Part shown: one piece after another, positions 1 through 12,137 of the stretch
Layout of the letters: the number at the start of each line of letters is the position of its first letter
Numbering within the stretch: position 1 is the stretch's first letter
Origin: Antitrichia curtipendula
Lineage: Eukaryota > Streptophyta > Bryopsida > Hypnales > Leucodontaceae
Assembly (NCBI GenBank): GCA_951230915.1
Contig: OX579640.1
Span: 24,386,981-24,450,980 of the forward strand
Direction of reading: 5' to 3'
DNA: 64,000 nucleotides
The notes under the pieces: model-generated
Databases searched by the model: none
Seen by the model: the letters and a program-made list of their open reading frames with translations, nothing else
Told to the model about the DNA's origin: nothing
Made by a program: the position numbers and the translations under genes

Positions 1-539
1 AGTTGGCGGCCAACCATTGGCTCAACCCAGTCCTCCTTATTGCTCCCGACTGGTCTTACTGCTCCCAACTTCCTTAATTAATTCTCCTTTTTTGTGGCCT
101 TCGATTTTTCTAATGAATCCTTTCCAACACTAATTTAAATTTTTTTTGGACCTTAGACACTTAGGTTGTCTTTTCAAAGATTTAAATTTTATAACAAATA
201 CTGTTACATGACTTGAAAGGCTAGACACTAATTTCAGACCACTATTAGAAATCACTACCTTGAAGTTTTGATTTCTTTTGGGGTGCTATATCTAAACTTC
301 ACGAGATGTTTTGTTACTAGGACATTTTTGAGACTAAACTTGGGCTTTAAAAAATTAAATTTTTGAAATTAAACTTGGTGAAATGGCAAAACACATTGTT
401 CTTTGGGAAATTTTTCAAGACCTTGTAGGTTCAAAGCTTTGCAATACTTTGAAAAATCACCAAAATTCTACAACAGTTGAGAACAAGTTAGGTTCAAATT
501 CATATGTTGAATACAAGACATATGTTAGCACAAAGTTAA

Positions 540-1512
540 CCCCTCACCGCCCAAGGCCTAACCATGTCAAAAAACAACTTTCCTTTTCAAGTGTTATAAG
601 TCTAAATGTGAGTAAGGTATGAAAATCTCAACCATACAATATTGTAGTGTGCATGTTGTAGATGGTGTAAATCAAATTTGAGGTCATTTGACCGTATAGA
701 TTGAAAGATTATAATGTTTTAGTGTTGAAAAAAGATGCTGAAATTGTCCTCAAAACACAATTCGAGGTGAAATTCGATTTCTAAACCTACTCAAATGAAA
801 AAACTTTGAACTAGAAAGTGATTCAAAACCAAAAGAAAAACACTTTGGTGGGAAAAAAAATCATTCAATTGACTCATCGCGTTTGCAAAATTGTTTTGAA
901 ATGTCAAAAAACAGTGAAAAAAGTAGCAAAAAATCACATCTATTGCTGAACCTACCTCTACTAAAATGCCTCTCAGTCAATCATGACTTCTTGGATTGGT
1001 ATGAAATTTTTACTACAAGAACTAGACTAGTATGCGCAACTTTTCCAATAAAAATTATTGAAATCGAACCTTGTTTGAAGAAGTTATAAGCCGCCGAAGT
1101 TCACTGTAATGCAGAAATGTCTATATTTTGAACTTTGAATTGCTCCCAAGCATTCGAAACAACTTGGATTGACATGAAAATTTTCCCACATTAAGTAGAC
1201 TTTATGGGGAACAAAACCCAAATTTTTTTATTGAAAAATAACATTTGATGAAAAAGATACAAGCCCCCGAAGTTGCAGCCATCTCAATGCAGTGTGGTGA
1301 ACTGAAATTGAATCTGCGAACTTCGAATGGCTTCCAAAAATCCAATACATCTTAGATAGATCTGAAATTTTTACCACAAAAACTAGTCTAGTATGCGCAA
1401 CTTTTCCAATAAGTTTTATTAAATTTGGACACCGGACGCAAAAGTTACAGCACTTTGAAGTCGACTGCTAGATTGTGTGAGGCCACTTTTGGGCCCCTTG
1501 GGCAGTGAGGGG
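540..1512 (-). mobile_element. piggyBac-type non-autonomous element B1, 973 bp
   Basis: It is flanked on both sides by TTAA (536-539 and 1513-1516), the piggyBac target duplication. The left end reads CCCCTCACCGCCCAAGG and the right end is its reverse complement with one mismatch. The interior is homologous in inverse orientation to element B2 (17631-18598). It contains the core 'TTGAAAGATTATAATG' next to a 'GACCGTATAG' segment that recurs in the other TTAA elements. There is no transposase ORF. Its ends differ at only two of the first 14 bases from those of the 5955-bp piggyBac element at 34874-40828. Confidence 0.88.
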
Positions 1513-1937
1513 TTAATACAATAACATGTTAGTACAAAACTTTCCACCATAACAAGTTAATACACAAATTGCAACATTTTTAATAAGAAAATACACTAGA
1601 GACCTCCTAAAGCAACATCGCCAAGGTATAGAGGAGGGTGGTCTTTAGGATTAGTACAAGTGTTAGAAAATCAACAAAACAACTTCAACAACAACCAAAG
1701 TTAGTGTACAAAAACTTATGTAAAACACAAAATAAGTTAGCAAGGTTTGGAAGGATCACAAGTCCTTCAAAATTTATGCAAAACACGGCTTGGAGCTTGA
1801 AATGCTCTAAAAACCACACATTTGCAACTTTGGTTCAAAATGACCAACTAAATGGATCAATGTGTATAAAATGCCAAAAATTTGGCTACAAGAGGTTCAA
1901 AAATAACCAAGGGATGTTCTGAGAGGAAAATAAGTGC

Positions 1938-1946
1938 CCTTATATA
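1938..1946 (-). promoter_or_regulatory. TATA box of R1
   Basis: On the minus strand this reads TATATAAGG in the context GAGTATATAAGGGCACTT. It is followed by a CCTCTCA-rich start region, exactly as in R2 (13405) and R3 (20681). Conservation in three diverged copies argues for a functional promoter element in the ancestor. Confidence 0.55.
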
Positions 1947-2451
1947 CTCTTCCAAGGGAACCTCCCCCCTCTCATTTTTCCCAAGGTAATCCTATCACTT
2001 GAGATTTTCCAACTAATCTTTTATTTTTTGACTTTCTATGTTGGTCCAAAACTCTAACTTTTGGAGATTAACTCCAAATTATAAATGGATTGCGCCCCTG
2101 GCTTCAAAAAGGTCATTCTTAGTCTAGTAGGTTCCACCCCTTTTTTAATGCCCCAAATGCAAAGTATCCTAACACCAATTTAAAAATCTAAAGGAGTAAA
2201 AATCCAACTTTTAGAGTTCGACTTTTCTATAAAAAGTAATTAGCCTAGATTCTTTAGTAGGTGTAAGGGAATAAGAAAAGATCCTACTTTGACTTCAATC
2301 CAACTCCATGTATTCCCAATACGTCGATCAACTCCAAGAATAATATTTTAAAATGCCGATTTTGGAGGATCTTGTCCGCTTTGATACTTCTGACTATTGG
2401 AATGCCATGAAACTTGTTGGAGCGCGGTATTAACACACAAAAAGCTAATTT

Positions 2452-2806
2452 TCAGTGAGATTTTACTACACCTCATATAATTTCTACAAATTTTCCATTG
2501 TGAATTTTGGCGGTTTGACTATCCGGAAGAATATCTTCTGAGTTTTGACTATCAAAAAATTTGAAACTTTTTGTGGAACCTCTCATAGAATCCCACAACA
2601 CATGTGCAATTTTTATTTTTTATCTTGCACCTTCAAAAAGGAGAATCAAATCCCGCTACCTCCTTTAACTTTCGATAAATAAAAAATCTTTCAAACGGAA
2701 GGAAATCTTGGCTAACCGATTGTGCTGCTAGACTTTTGGTACAATTTCCACTTTAAATTATCATACTTAAGTTGTAGATGCCCTTCATTGGTCCTTCTTG
2801 AGTTTT
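2452..2806 (-). pseudogene. R family last exon, copy R1 (unknown protein, broken)
   Basis: Read on the minus strand from an AG followed by AAAACTCAAG, the translation contains ERFFIYRKLKE and then GFYERFHKK. These match R2 (11620-11969) and R3 (19188-19512) at protein level. The stop falls at the same aligned position in all three copies, after an SH dipeptide: TGA here, TAA in R2 and R3. In-frame stops before that point show this copy is dead. No known domain is recognised. The pattern suggests a real terminal coding exon in the ancestral element. Confidence 0.45.
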
Positions 2807-4978
2807 CTTCACTTATAGGCTAATAATTCGAGGTTCCACTATTTCGTTAATGGGATGGAGAAATTGAAATTGAAACCTCTCTTTGGGAATCTACTTTAGG
2901 GCCCTCACATAGTTCTCTCGCATCAATTTATCCAATATGTGTCACATGCACATCAATTTAGACAATATGTTGATTTCTAATTAAATACGCTTATTGTGTT
3001 CAATTTGTGGGTTTCTACCCTATTTACATGTAGAATTTGGTTGTAACTGAGGGAAAACACTCTATTTAGGACCAAGTGTTATATTGACATGTGATATACC
3101 TATTTTGATTTTACACTCTTTTGGAAGCTTTTTGTATATAAAACTACACTCAAAACTGTAAAAATTCCAAAAAAAATAAATCATAAGTTCCAAGTGATGA
3201 AATTGGAACTCATATTTTCTAAATTCAGATTTTGGTTGTGTCATTCCGTAGCTCAAAATTTAGAGTTTGGTTGTGTTAACTAGCCTCTAATGGCAACAAA
3301 TTGTCTTGAAGCAATAGATTGTCTTTGATGGCAACAATTGGCCTTTAATAGTACCAGCTTGTTTCTAACAACTTACCCCAATGGCAATAGCTCATGCTAT
3401 GGGCTCCACTCAAGTTTTGCTAAGCTCAAGTAGTAGGTTCTATTGGGATTTTGCTAGACTTAGCTCTGAATTTCTATTAGTCTCTAATTGGACCTTGGCT
3501 AGACCTTAGGTTTCACTAACTTTGATAAATCTAAGGCTATTGAATTTAATCTATATATTATTAAGGAAAAAACAGTACTAAAATTCCTATATACAAGAGT
3601 GGTTGGAAGAAAGGGTTATAGGGTCAAAGCTCCGTTGTGATAATGGGTAATTCAATGAAAAACTCAAACAAATGAAAAATGAGACAAACCTATTAATAGA
3701 TAAATGGATACATGAGTGGCGTTTTATCTTCACCTTTAAGATAAAGTGTACACAATCAAGTTCTTAAGTCTTAGTTGTAGATGAATTCCTAGTGGGTGTC
3801 TAACATGTCGTCCAATTACGCCTCCAAGTAATAGAAAGTTGTTGTTTGTTCCTATTTTAGGTTTACTAAGTGCAATTGCTAATCAAATTGATTATAAATT
3901 AACAAAGATGGTTAGTTTTTGCTACAACAACCAAAATTAAAGACCTTTAAGGATTAGTCAAGAACAAAGGTTAAATAATTTAAGTTGTAGGACTTTTAAT
4001 GCCTTTTTCAAAATAATAAAGTTTACTTAATTTGGACTAATTTTCTAAGAGTTATCTACGGATGAAGTTTGACTTTTCAACTAAACTAAAGAACTTCATC
4101 CATTGCTTTCTCCTATTCTAACTATCGGAATTGACTCTAAATTTTTTGGTTGATTTTCGATTTAGTTCTATTTTCTAAGTGCTGAGTTTGACTTGGTTTG
4201 GTCAAATCATGTTGACTTTCATCCAAACTTGTTCCAATTTAAGTCAAAATTTCATCTAACTCTATCTTGTTTGTTATAGGTCTATTTTCTAAGTTTAAAA
4301 TAGTTTTAGAGTATTTCTAAAGGATTCTAAATCTAACTTGTTATTTAGTTATCTTCAAAGTATTCCTTTTAATTTTTCTATTAACTAACCACTTCTTATA
4401 ACCTCTAGTGCTATTGGCTTTTTCTAGAGTTAAATTATTTTTAAGCTAAATTTTCTAAATTAATTTTCTAAAAAGGTTAAACAATTAGACTTTTAACTTT
4501 CTTAGATAAAGTTATCTATAAATGAAGTTTGACCGCTAGGTAGTGTTCCAAACTTCATCCACTATATCCTTTTACTTTGACCCCTAAATGCTCAAACTAC
4601 GATTTTTTGACAATATAGCAATTTTGAGCAGCTCACTATGAATGGAGTTCTTACTTTTTTTTCGTTGAAATTTTCATTCGTGTGCCCAAAGGTTAGCTTT
4701 AAGGCCCAACAATTTTCATAACCTTTGACTATGTGGTTAAAAAGTTATTGTAAGATATATAGTTTTCATTGTTTGGCAGGCAACATGGGTAGCAAAAAAA
4801 CTTTTTTTTAAATCATTCTTTTAAGAAATAAAAATTTGAAATTGGTTCTCTAGATTTATATATACATGAAAAGCTTTGAATCATTCCATTTTGATTAACG
4901 AAATGAAAGTTATGAAGAGTTTTCGTTTGGAATATTTTATGAGTAGTTATAAAAATTTTACTCTAAGATAAACTCACA

Positions 4979-5405
4979 TTAGGAGAGGAATGAGGCCTCA
5001 ACAAGGCCATACAATCTGTGACAGACCACACTGCTGGAAAAAAAATTAAAATCTTAAAAAAAAAAAAAAAAAAATTTAAAATTCACCTCGTTGACCATAC
5101 GCCATGAAGATTGAGTACAAAAAAAATTCAAAAAGTTCAAATAATCCTAGGTGGCTGAAGGTCTGCCATGTTGGACTGCTGATTTTTAAATACTTTAATC
5201 TAATTTTAATTTTTTATACTCCATCTGCATTTTTGGGTATGCCATGAAGACATAGTAAAAAAATAAAATTAATTAATTAATTAATTATAAATTAAATTAA
5301 AAATTTTAATCCTGCTGACTGCTGCAGTCTGAAAATTTCGGCTAATTTCGGCAGCTTCAGTTTAACAAAGGAAGGGTCCTTATTGAGGCCTCATTCCTCT
5401 CCTAA
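4979..5405. mobile_element. 427-bp inverted-repeat element inside A7
   Basis: The left end TTAGGAGAGGAATGAGGCCT is repeated in inverse at the right end, with about 27 of 28 terminal bases matching. Undisturbed family A copies read straight through the insertion point. The target duplication is not resolved, so the superfamily is open. The interior contains poly-A and ATTA repeats and no coding potential. Confidence 0.75.
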
Positions 5406-5850
5406 GGCTTTAAAGTCCTTTATTTAACTCAATTTTTAATTTTTTTAGAAAAACAAAACAAAATATTAGGTGTAGATTGTTTATTAGAACATTTCAACTG
5501 TCGGGACTGATATTTTTAAATTTCATAAATAAAGTGTTAGCAATTTAGTATTTTGAATCATTCTCTATTTCTTTCTATTTACTATTTTTTCTTATATGTT
5601 GTACAATTCCAAGTGTTCTGAAAATTTTCAAGCATGTAGCCAACTTGCTTTGAAGAATGAATAAAAAGAAGCACCACCAGCTTGGACATTTTTTCGTACA
5701 AATGTGACCTTGTAAATGCAGCTGCCATATTTTTTACAGGGCCAAAAAAGGGATTTTGGTCACTTCAAATGCTAATATCTTGCAATCTACATGGTGAAAA
5801 ATTTTGAAATTTTTTCCACATCTTCTCAACTAGCGTAATACAAGATCCTA

Positions 5851-6420
5851 CTCCCTCTGTCCTACTAATAACATCCAAATCAAGTAGAATTTTTGTCCCA
5901 CTAAAAAGCTCCGTTTCTTGATTTTGAACATTGAATAAGTGTTTGCCGTATTGAACAACCTTGTGGGGGCAAGTGAAACGATCTAGGAGCATTCCTTTGG
6001 CCTAGCAAATTTGGTCTTGCTCATATAAGGTACTTTGTACAAATTGCTTCTTTTGATAGTAATATTGATGATGCATTTAGTGACCACTTCAACACTATAA
6101 AAATTTGTTTGTAAAGTGGGCTAGTTTTTTATTGCACATATTTAGGTTGGGAAACACATTTCTAGAATCCTATTGTTGCCACCACCCCTTAAATCATTGA
6201 AAATGACAAAGCTGGCAGCATTTACAAATTATGCTCAAATATTGTACTTTCTACATAGATTTTAGGTGCCTAAACGACAATGCCTAAGCTAGAGATTTTG
6301 CATAGATCTAAATGATAGCTTACTTGTTCTTGAATACATATATTACTAGCACTATGACTAAAAATAAAGTCAATCCTTCAAAATGATGAAGTTTTGAGTT
6401 TTTTAGTGGGATAGAGGGAA
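5851..6420. mobile_element. Stowaway-like (Tc1/mariner) MITE, 570 bp, inside A7
   Basis: The ends are CTCCCTCTGTCCTACTAA and its inverse TTAGTGGGATAGAGGGAA, flanked by TA on both sides. The CTCCCTC-type terminal repeat and TA duplication are the hallmarks of Stowaway MITEs. It interrupts the family A sequence between 'AAGATCC' and 'CTGTTCATGTGTCC'. No transposase is encoded. Confidence 0.82.
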
Positions 6421-6515
6421 TACTGTTCATGTGTCCCAAAAATAGTTTTTTTCCTATAATTTCGTACTTGTCCTAGAAATGGCAATTTGAGCATTTCGGG
6501 AGAAAACATAACCAA

Positions 6516-7804
6516 AATAATTTACAAGTTTAATTTCTAAATTAATTTTTAATTCTTTCCTTTTTTTTCCTTTTAAAATCTAAATTTTAATATTCCTTTT
6601 TGGATTTTTTAATGAATTCTCTAATTTTCATCCATTTCTATTATTATTTTTCATCCAAGCGTAATTTTTTGAGTTTTAGTCTATTATTTATGTTTAATAT
6701 CTTTTTGGAAAGCTACTAAAATTTCCTAACAACTTCTAATTTTGAAAGTTTTATTTAATAGACTTCTTCAAGGTTGTATCTAGCTTCTAACTTCTAATTC
6801 CTTGGTTCTAATTCTAATTCAATGTTTAGCAAAATTAAAACAAATGAAAAATAAAAAATAAAAAACTTACTTCAAACTCAACAAATTTGTTAGTCTCATC
6901 TTCGTTCACCGTATTTGTAATCTCATCATAAATCCCATCTGATTCCACTTTGTATTTATTGTATTTGAAGTTTGTATGTTGTAAGTTTGTAATATGACTT
7001 GAAAGAAGTCTAAACTTCTTCTTCCTTGTTCCAAAGCTTCTTTTCCTTTTATTCTTTTCTAATTTTCTGGTTTTTTTTTAATATTTTTTTGTAAATCAAC
7101 TCTTATCAAATCTAATTTCTAAATATTTGCTAATTTGGTTTATAATCAAACAATTTAACCTGAAATTTAACTTCTTTCTACTACAACTAATTCTAGAGTT
7201 TCTAATAGTAGAATATAATTCTATTTGTTTTTTTTCCTTTTTTTTCTAATCAAAATCCAACCTTATATAATGGAGCCAAAGATTCCATACATACAGTCCT
7301 CCTTCTTCTAAGACTTTCCTAAGAACATCCCTACATCTCACTTGTCAGATAAGGGCACCAAATGAGCATTTGGCGTGTGGGATTGGAGCTCGAGGTCACT
7401 TTGTTTTTCATGTGTCCCACGACGGACACGCCCAAAAGGGGCGCCAAGTATAGAATGCAATGTCAAGTAGTTTCATAGTATAGAAAATCTAACTACAAAA
7501 ATAGGAAAACAACCATCTCCCATTTTTTCAAAAGCATCTCTAATTTCCTTTGAGTTGTTGATTGGGTAAAGAAACTCTTTATATGCATATGGTGTGGTAG
7601 GATGTAAAACAACCCAAGTGGGATAGTGTAAATTAGAATGAGTTAGGAGTAGGAATTGTGTTTAAAGTAGAAATTCAAACAACATTCAGGCATAGTAGAA
7701 AGACTTTTTTCAAAAAACTTTGAACTAAGAATTTTTTTTAAATGAAGATAAATTTCATCTCCTAAAATCATTTTGAGATTTAGAACCTCCAATGGTCCTT
7801 TACA
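6516..7804 (-). repeat. R family repeat fragment, copy R6
   Basis: AT-rich sequence with one clear R-family internal exon on the minus strand (6969-6871) and intron-like sequence after its donor. An 'ATTATATAAGG' on the minus strand near 7265-7275 could be a TATA box but has no supporting homology. Nothing else was recognised in this stretch. Confidence 0.4.
6871..6969 (-). CDS. R family internal exon, copy R6 (partial, unknown protein)
   Basis: Ninety-nine bases are open in one frame on the minus strand and end in GAA followed by the strong donor GTAAGT. The encoded 33 residues begin FKYNKYKVESDG and end KFVEFE. They align without gaps to the end of the 9924-10145 ORF on the plus strand, which begins FKYKKIEMELDG and ends EAAEFE, also followed by a GT donor in phase 0. 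Shared residues include F-K-Y, D-G-x-Y, N-x-D-like and the final E-F-E. Conservation of frame and splice phase in two diverged copies supports a true exon. No function is known. Confidence 0.5.
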
Positions 7805-7808
7805 TTAA

Positions 7809-9138
7809 CCCCTAAAGGACCATTGTCCCCTCAAGGGACAAAATGGATTTTGGGCAGCTTCCTATAAATTCAATTTTTGATGAATTTTTTTGAAACTTTC
7901 TCATAAATTAGACAAACTTCTTAGCTTCGTGGGAATATAATTTTTATTTCAATTGGTGACCAAGAGCAAAAGTTATGCCATCTGAAACATAATTTTCACT
8001 TCACCAGGTAAAAAGAAATCCACAAAAACAAGAAATTTATAATTAAATTTTTTCTCCTTGTAGATCATATTTTTTTTCTACATATGAAGCTTTGATTCAT
8101 TCCATTTGTATTAGTGATGTGAAAGTTATGAACGATCTTGTTTTCTGGGCAATCTAGGCATCTTCTTGAAAAAACAACTTATAAAATTCATTTCTAAATG
8201 CAATTTTTCAAAATTTTCAAATCATTTTTTGATAAGGTTAAATTTTATTGCTAGAAAAATCCCACCATTGGGATTATTATGTTTCAATCCCATCTTAGAG
8301 CTATTAATGATTTAATTTTTCTTTCAATCTTGGACCTACTTCTACTTGAAGATTTTTAAAGAATGAAAAATAAGCATTTTTCTTTTTGAGATTTTTTCCT
8401 AGACTTTCAACCCAATTCTTCAATACCAAAAAATTTATATTTAAAGTCCATAGTGCAAAAAAATTCCAAAAGGGAGGTCAAAGTCATCTGAAATTGTATG
8501 CTAGTGTTAAATTATTTTATTTTTTCTAACTTTGAATGTTAATATCTTTCAATCTATATGGTCAAACTCCATGAAATTTTTACCACATGATCTTAAACAA
8601 GTAAAGTAAGGTAGGAGGCTCTGAAATCGCTCGGGCATTAAGAACCGCCCCTATAAATGGCTCTTGAATGGAACGAGGTGATCTTTAAATGGAACGAAGT
8701 GATCCTTAAATTGACCGCTATAGTGCTATGAATGAATTAGAAAAAAAGGGGTCCTAGCCAATCATCGGCTTTGCTTTTTCCCATCTTGTAAGTGAGCAAT
8801 TTATGGAAGACCGAGGGTCACAAATAGGGACCTACGATACATCTCCCTTGAAAATTCATAACTAATTCAATATTGCTCAAAAAAATATGAAACTACTTGT
8901 GTTAGATTCCTCGTCTATTTTTCTATCTCTGAAAAATGAATTAAAAATACTACCGACCAAGGAAGCATATGAAAAAGGCAAATCAGCCTTTAGATGGGCG
9001 ATTCAAGAGCCTCCTACCTTACAAGAGCAAATGGTTAGATTCTCTAATATATATATTTTTTGTTTTCTTGAATGAACGCAGCAGATATGACAATTTTGAG
9101 TGGTTTTTGACAGAAAAATGACCTTGGTCCTTTAGGGA
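7809..9138 (+). mobile_element. piggyBac-type element C1 (interrupted by D1)
   Basis: Flanked by TTAA at 7805-7808 and 9139-9142. The left end is CCCCTAAAGGACCATTG and the right end GGTCCTTTAGGGA. Without the nested D1 (8609-9019 plus TA) it is about 917 bp, close to its relative C2 (50587-51509, 923 bp). Both share 'GAAAAATG.CCTTGGTCC' near the right end. It has the core 'TTTCAATCTATATGGTCAAA' seen in variant form in families A and B. It has no ORF of its own. Confidence 0.85.
8609..9019. mobile_element. D family MITE, copy D1, 411 bp
   Basis: The ends AGGTAGGAGGCTCT and AGAGCCTCCTACCT are inverted repeats flanked by TA. It lies inside element C1. Other copies with the same ends and TA flanks are at 14356, 50132, 52492 and 54288. 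The shared interior includes 'CACAAATAGG' and 'AAAATTCATAACTAATTC'. Confidence 0.85.
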
Positions 9139-9305
9139 TTAATGGTCCCACAATCTACTTTTCTAGCTTTTTCATTAATGGTCCCAGGTCCACATGGTGT
9201 GTCACAATGGGGAATTTCATATTCACTGTGCCTGCTTTGCCAAATGAGCCTGCCAAAGGCCCTTTGCCGTGGGGATTTGGCCGCCCCATGGTGGCGATGC
9301 TCTAA

Positions 9306-9435
9306 GTGTTCAAAATCCAGAGAATAACTAAGGTTTCAAATCCAGAGAGGACTGAGTGTTTCAAAATCCAAAGAGGCTGAGTGTTTCAAAATCCAAAGAG
9401 GCTGACTGTTTCAAAATCCAGAAAGGACTGAATTG
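9306..9435. repeat. Short tandem repeat, about 25-27 bp unit, five copies
   Basis: The phrase GTTTCAAAATCCAAAGAGG recurs head to tail with slight variation (CCAGAGAGG, CCAAAGAGG, CCAGAAAGG). It lies just right of element C1. The 9143-9305 stretch before it is locally GC-richer and has no recognised content. Confidence 0.8.
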
Positions 9436-9923
9436 ACTTTAAAGATATAGTGATTTTGAAATAAAGTGATTGAGAAATTGTACCAGTGTGTTCGGAATTT
9501 ATAAATTCCAATCAAGCCAGTGCTTGCTAGACCAAACTCAAAATTACAAATTTCCATTTGTGAAGTCCAAATCTCGCTTTCCATGCTTACACTGTAAGAA
9601 ACCATAATTTTTTTTAATAGTGTTAGAAGTTCAAATCAAAACACAAAGCTAAAAAAAACTCATAGGATACAAGTGCTCTAGTAGGAATTCTTGAGTGAAG
9701 GAGGTCCATTCATTTAAGAATATGTTGAATCCCTTAATCAAAGTTTGACTTCAGTTAAGACAAAGGAAAACCAACAAAAAAGAGGATATATTTGACTTTC
9801 AAACATTCTACAAGTTAGTTATGATTTGGTAGAAATCAAATTAGTTTGTCTTCAAGTATTTGTTTGATTCCTAAACAAATTACAAGCATGTAGCAAATTA
9901 GACTTTATTAAATTTGATAGAAT

Positions 9924-10145
9924 TTGGTTTGGAAAAAATATCTTGGAAAGAAAAAGAAAACATTAGAAAGAGTTGAAAAAGAAAAGAGAAGAAGGAAAGA
10001 GTTTGGAGCTTCTCCGCGACATCTCAAGAGTTTACAAAACACTACATTCAAGTACAAGAAAATTGAAATGGAGCTCGATGGAGCGTACAACAACATTGTG
10101 ATTACGATCAACAAAGATTGGATCATTGAAGCCGCCGAATTTGAG
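9924..10145 (+). CDS. R family internal exon, copy R2 (unknown protein)
   Basis: An open frame of 74 codons ends in GAG followed by GTTAGT, a plausible donor in phase 0. The first half is lysine/arginine-rich (KKYLGKKKKTLERVEKEKRR). The last 33 residues start FKYKKIEMELDG and align with the exon at 6969-6871 on the other strand. The true 5' boundary is unknown: the ATG at 9924 may simply be internal. No known domain is recognised. Confidence 0.45.
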
Positions 10146-11619
10146 GTTAGTAATTGATTTCTTTTTTCAAATTTCTTGTAGTTTTTATCAAAAATCTTAG
10201 ATTGAAATGTGACGTTTAAATTAAAGGTTAGATTTAAATCTAAAACCGTAGGAATTTAAGAACCCCCAAAGTGAAATTAGAAATAGTTAGAAAATTATTG
10301 TAGCCTTTAAAAAATATTTTAACCACTTTAAATAAATAAAATTACCAAAAATTATTTCTGGATGAAGAATAGTAAAAGTAGAAGAAATATTAGAAAGTCA
10401 TCCAAAAAAATCTTTAAAAAAATCTTAGAATTTAGAATAAAATTAGTAGTCAAAAGGCATAAGAAATTGATGGATAAATTTTGAAGAATAGGTTAATAGT
10501 CAAAATTCATCCTTAAATAACTTTTACTAAGAAGGTCAAAAATAAAAAGGTTTTACCTTTATAGAAAGGTAAAATCACGGCCTTTAAGATTAAATTACTT
10601 AACCCTAAAAGTAGAAGGAAAATCCAAAATCCAAAGAAGTAATAAGAGACGATTAAAAATTTATCATTTAGGTTAAAAGATAATCAAGTAACAAGTTAGG
10701 GGTAGAATTTCAAAGGAAATATTTCCAAAGTTCCAAAACTAGTTTAAACTTAAAAATTAAATTAATACTGAAGAAGCTAGAGTATGATGAAGTTTTAACC
10801 AAAAATAAAATTGAATTGGATGAAAGTCAACCAAACTTGATTAAACTAAGTCAAAGTTCAGAACTTAGGTAGAAGATAAAAAATAAAAAATATTCCAAAA
10901 ATCAAAGTGAATTTTAATAGTTAGAACGTTAGAAATTGACAAATGAAGTTTTAGAGGGTAGTTTTAGTGTCAAATTTTATCCATGAATATCATTTAGGAA
11001 ATTAGGTCAAAATTAGATTTCTTTATTATTTTGGAAAGGAATAACCAAGACCTACAATTTAGACTACTTAACTTTTCTGCTTAGTTAATCCACATTGGCT
11101 CATAGTTTTGATTGTTGTAGCCAAAATTAGCCCTCGCTACAAATTCATTTGATTTGGTTAGCATTTTCTACAAGAAAAGTACAAGAAGAAATCAACAAAA
11201 ATCCATTTCTTGAAAGGTTGTAAGTCCCCATTCTGTCACTTGGGACTCATGATTTTTTTTTTCTAATTTTTGTAAATTTGTATATAGTTTTATATACAAA
11301 AATCTCCAAAATGAATGTAAAACCAAAATAAATATGTCACATGCTAATATAGCATTTGTTTCTAAATAGAGTATCTTTTTAATTATAGCCAAATCTCACA
11401 TGTAAATAGGATAAAAATCTAGAATTTGTACAAAGTAAGTTTGTTAAGTAAAAACTGCTCAAATTGCCTAAACATACCTTGCATGTGACAAATACTAGCT
11501 AAATTGGTCCAAGAAAACTATGTGAGAACCCTAAAATTGATTCTCAGAGAGAAGTTTCAGTTTTCCATTCCATTTTGCAAAATAGTAGAATCCCCAATTG
11601 TTAATTTATAAGGATGAAG

Positions 11620-11969
11620 AAAACTCAAGATGAATCAGTGGAGGGCATCCACAACCAAATTGTGGTGTTTTCAAGTGGAGATCATGCTATGAGTCCGTCG
11701 GCGCAATTGGTTTGTCAAAATTCCTTTTTATGTGAAAGATTTTTTATTTACTAGAAATTAAAGGAGATAGTAAAATTTTGATTCTCCTTCTTTCCATGTG
11801 CAAAGCAAGAATACAAGCTTGCACATCTTTTTTAGAATTTCATGAGAGTTTCCACAAAAAGTTACAGAATTTTCTAGTAGCCAGAAGATCATCTTCCAAA
11901 CAGTCAACCATCCAAATTCACGATGGAAAATTTGTAGAAATTACCCAAGGTGAATTAAAATCTCATTAA
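11620..11969 (+). pseudogene. R family last exon, copy R2 (unknown protein, frame broken)
   Basis: It begins after an AG with AAAACTCAAG and ends at TAA after the residues GELKSH. The best preserved part is 11778-11969 (FLEFHESFHKKLQNFLVARR, then HDGKFVEITQGE). The first half is in another frame with a stop after CERFFIY, so this copy has at least one indel and one nonsense change. Equivalent exons are at 2806-2452 (minus) and 19188-19512. Confidence 0.45.
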
Positions 11970-12137
11970 AAATTATCATAGTTTTTTTTATATTAACAAA
12001 ATCTTCCAATAAATTTCAAGACATTTTGATAGCAAAAGGTATCCAAATTAGTAAGATTCTTCAAAATTAGTGCATTCAAAGAGAGTTCTTGGAATTGACC
12101 GACATTTTGGGGGCAAACGACGTCAGAATGACATTAA

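Larger units (their letters stand above)
1..4576 (-). repeat. R family repeat, copy R1 (with nested element B1)
   Basis: Read on the minus strand, this copy runs from an intron-like tract (about 4570 down to 3300), through a terminal exon (2806-2452), to a TATA-bearing promoter (1946-1938) and a transcribed-leader-like tract down to the window edge. The same order is seen on the plus strand in copies R2 (9440-16425) and R3 (19072-22900). Shared landmarks include the phrase CTATACCTTGGCGAT in the leader (near 1620), the motif GAACTTGATTGTGTAC (near 3760) and recurrent GATGAAGTTT-like words in the intron-like part. A TTAA element (540-1512) lies inside the leader. The family is not recognised. 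It could be the promoter and untranslated parts of an LTR retrotransposon or a tandemly amplified gene. No long ORF survives. Confidence 0.55.
4581..6515 (+). mobile_element. piggyBac-type element A7, degraded, with two nested insertions
   Basis: This is a family A copy in the orientation of A1. It begins CCCCTAAATGCTCAAAC after TTGA, a decayed TTAA. It carries the family words 'AAGGCCCAACAATTTTCATA' and 'GCAGCTGCCAT', and fades out after 'GGGAGAAAACATA', about 20 bases short of a normal end. Two later elements interrupt it: an inverted-repeat element at 4979-5405 and a Stowaway-like element at 5851-6420. Removing both leaves a length close to the 925-938 bp of intact family members. Confidence 0.8.
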
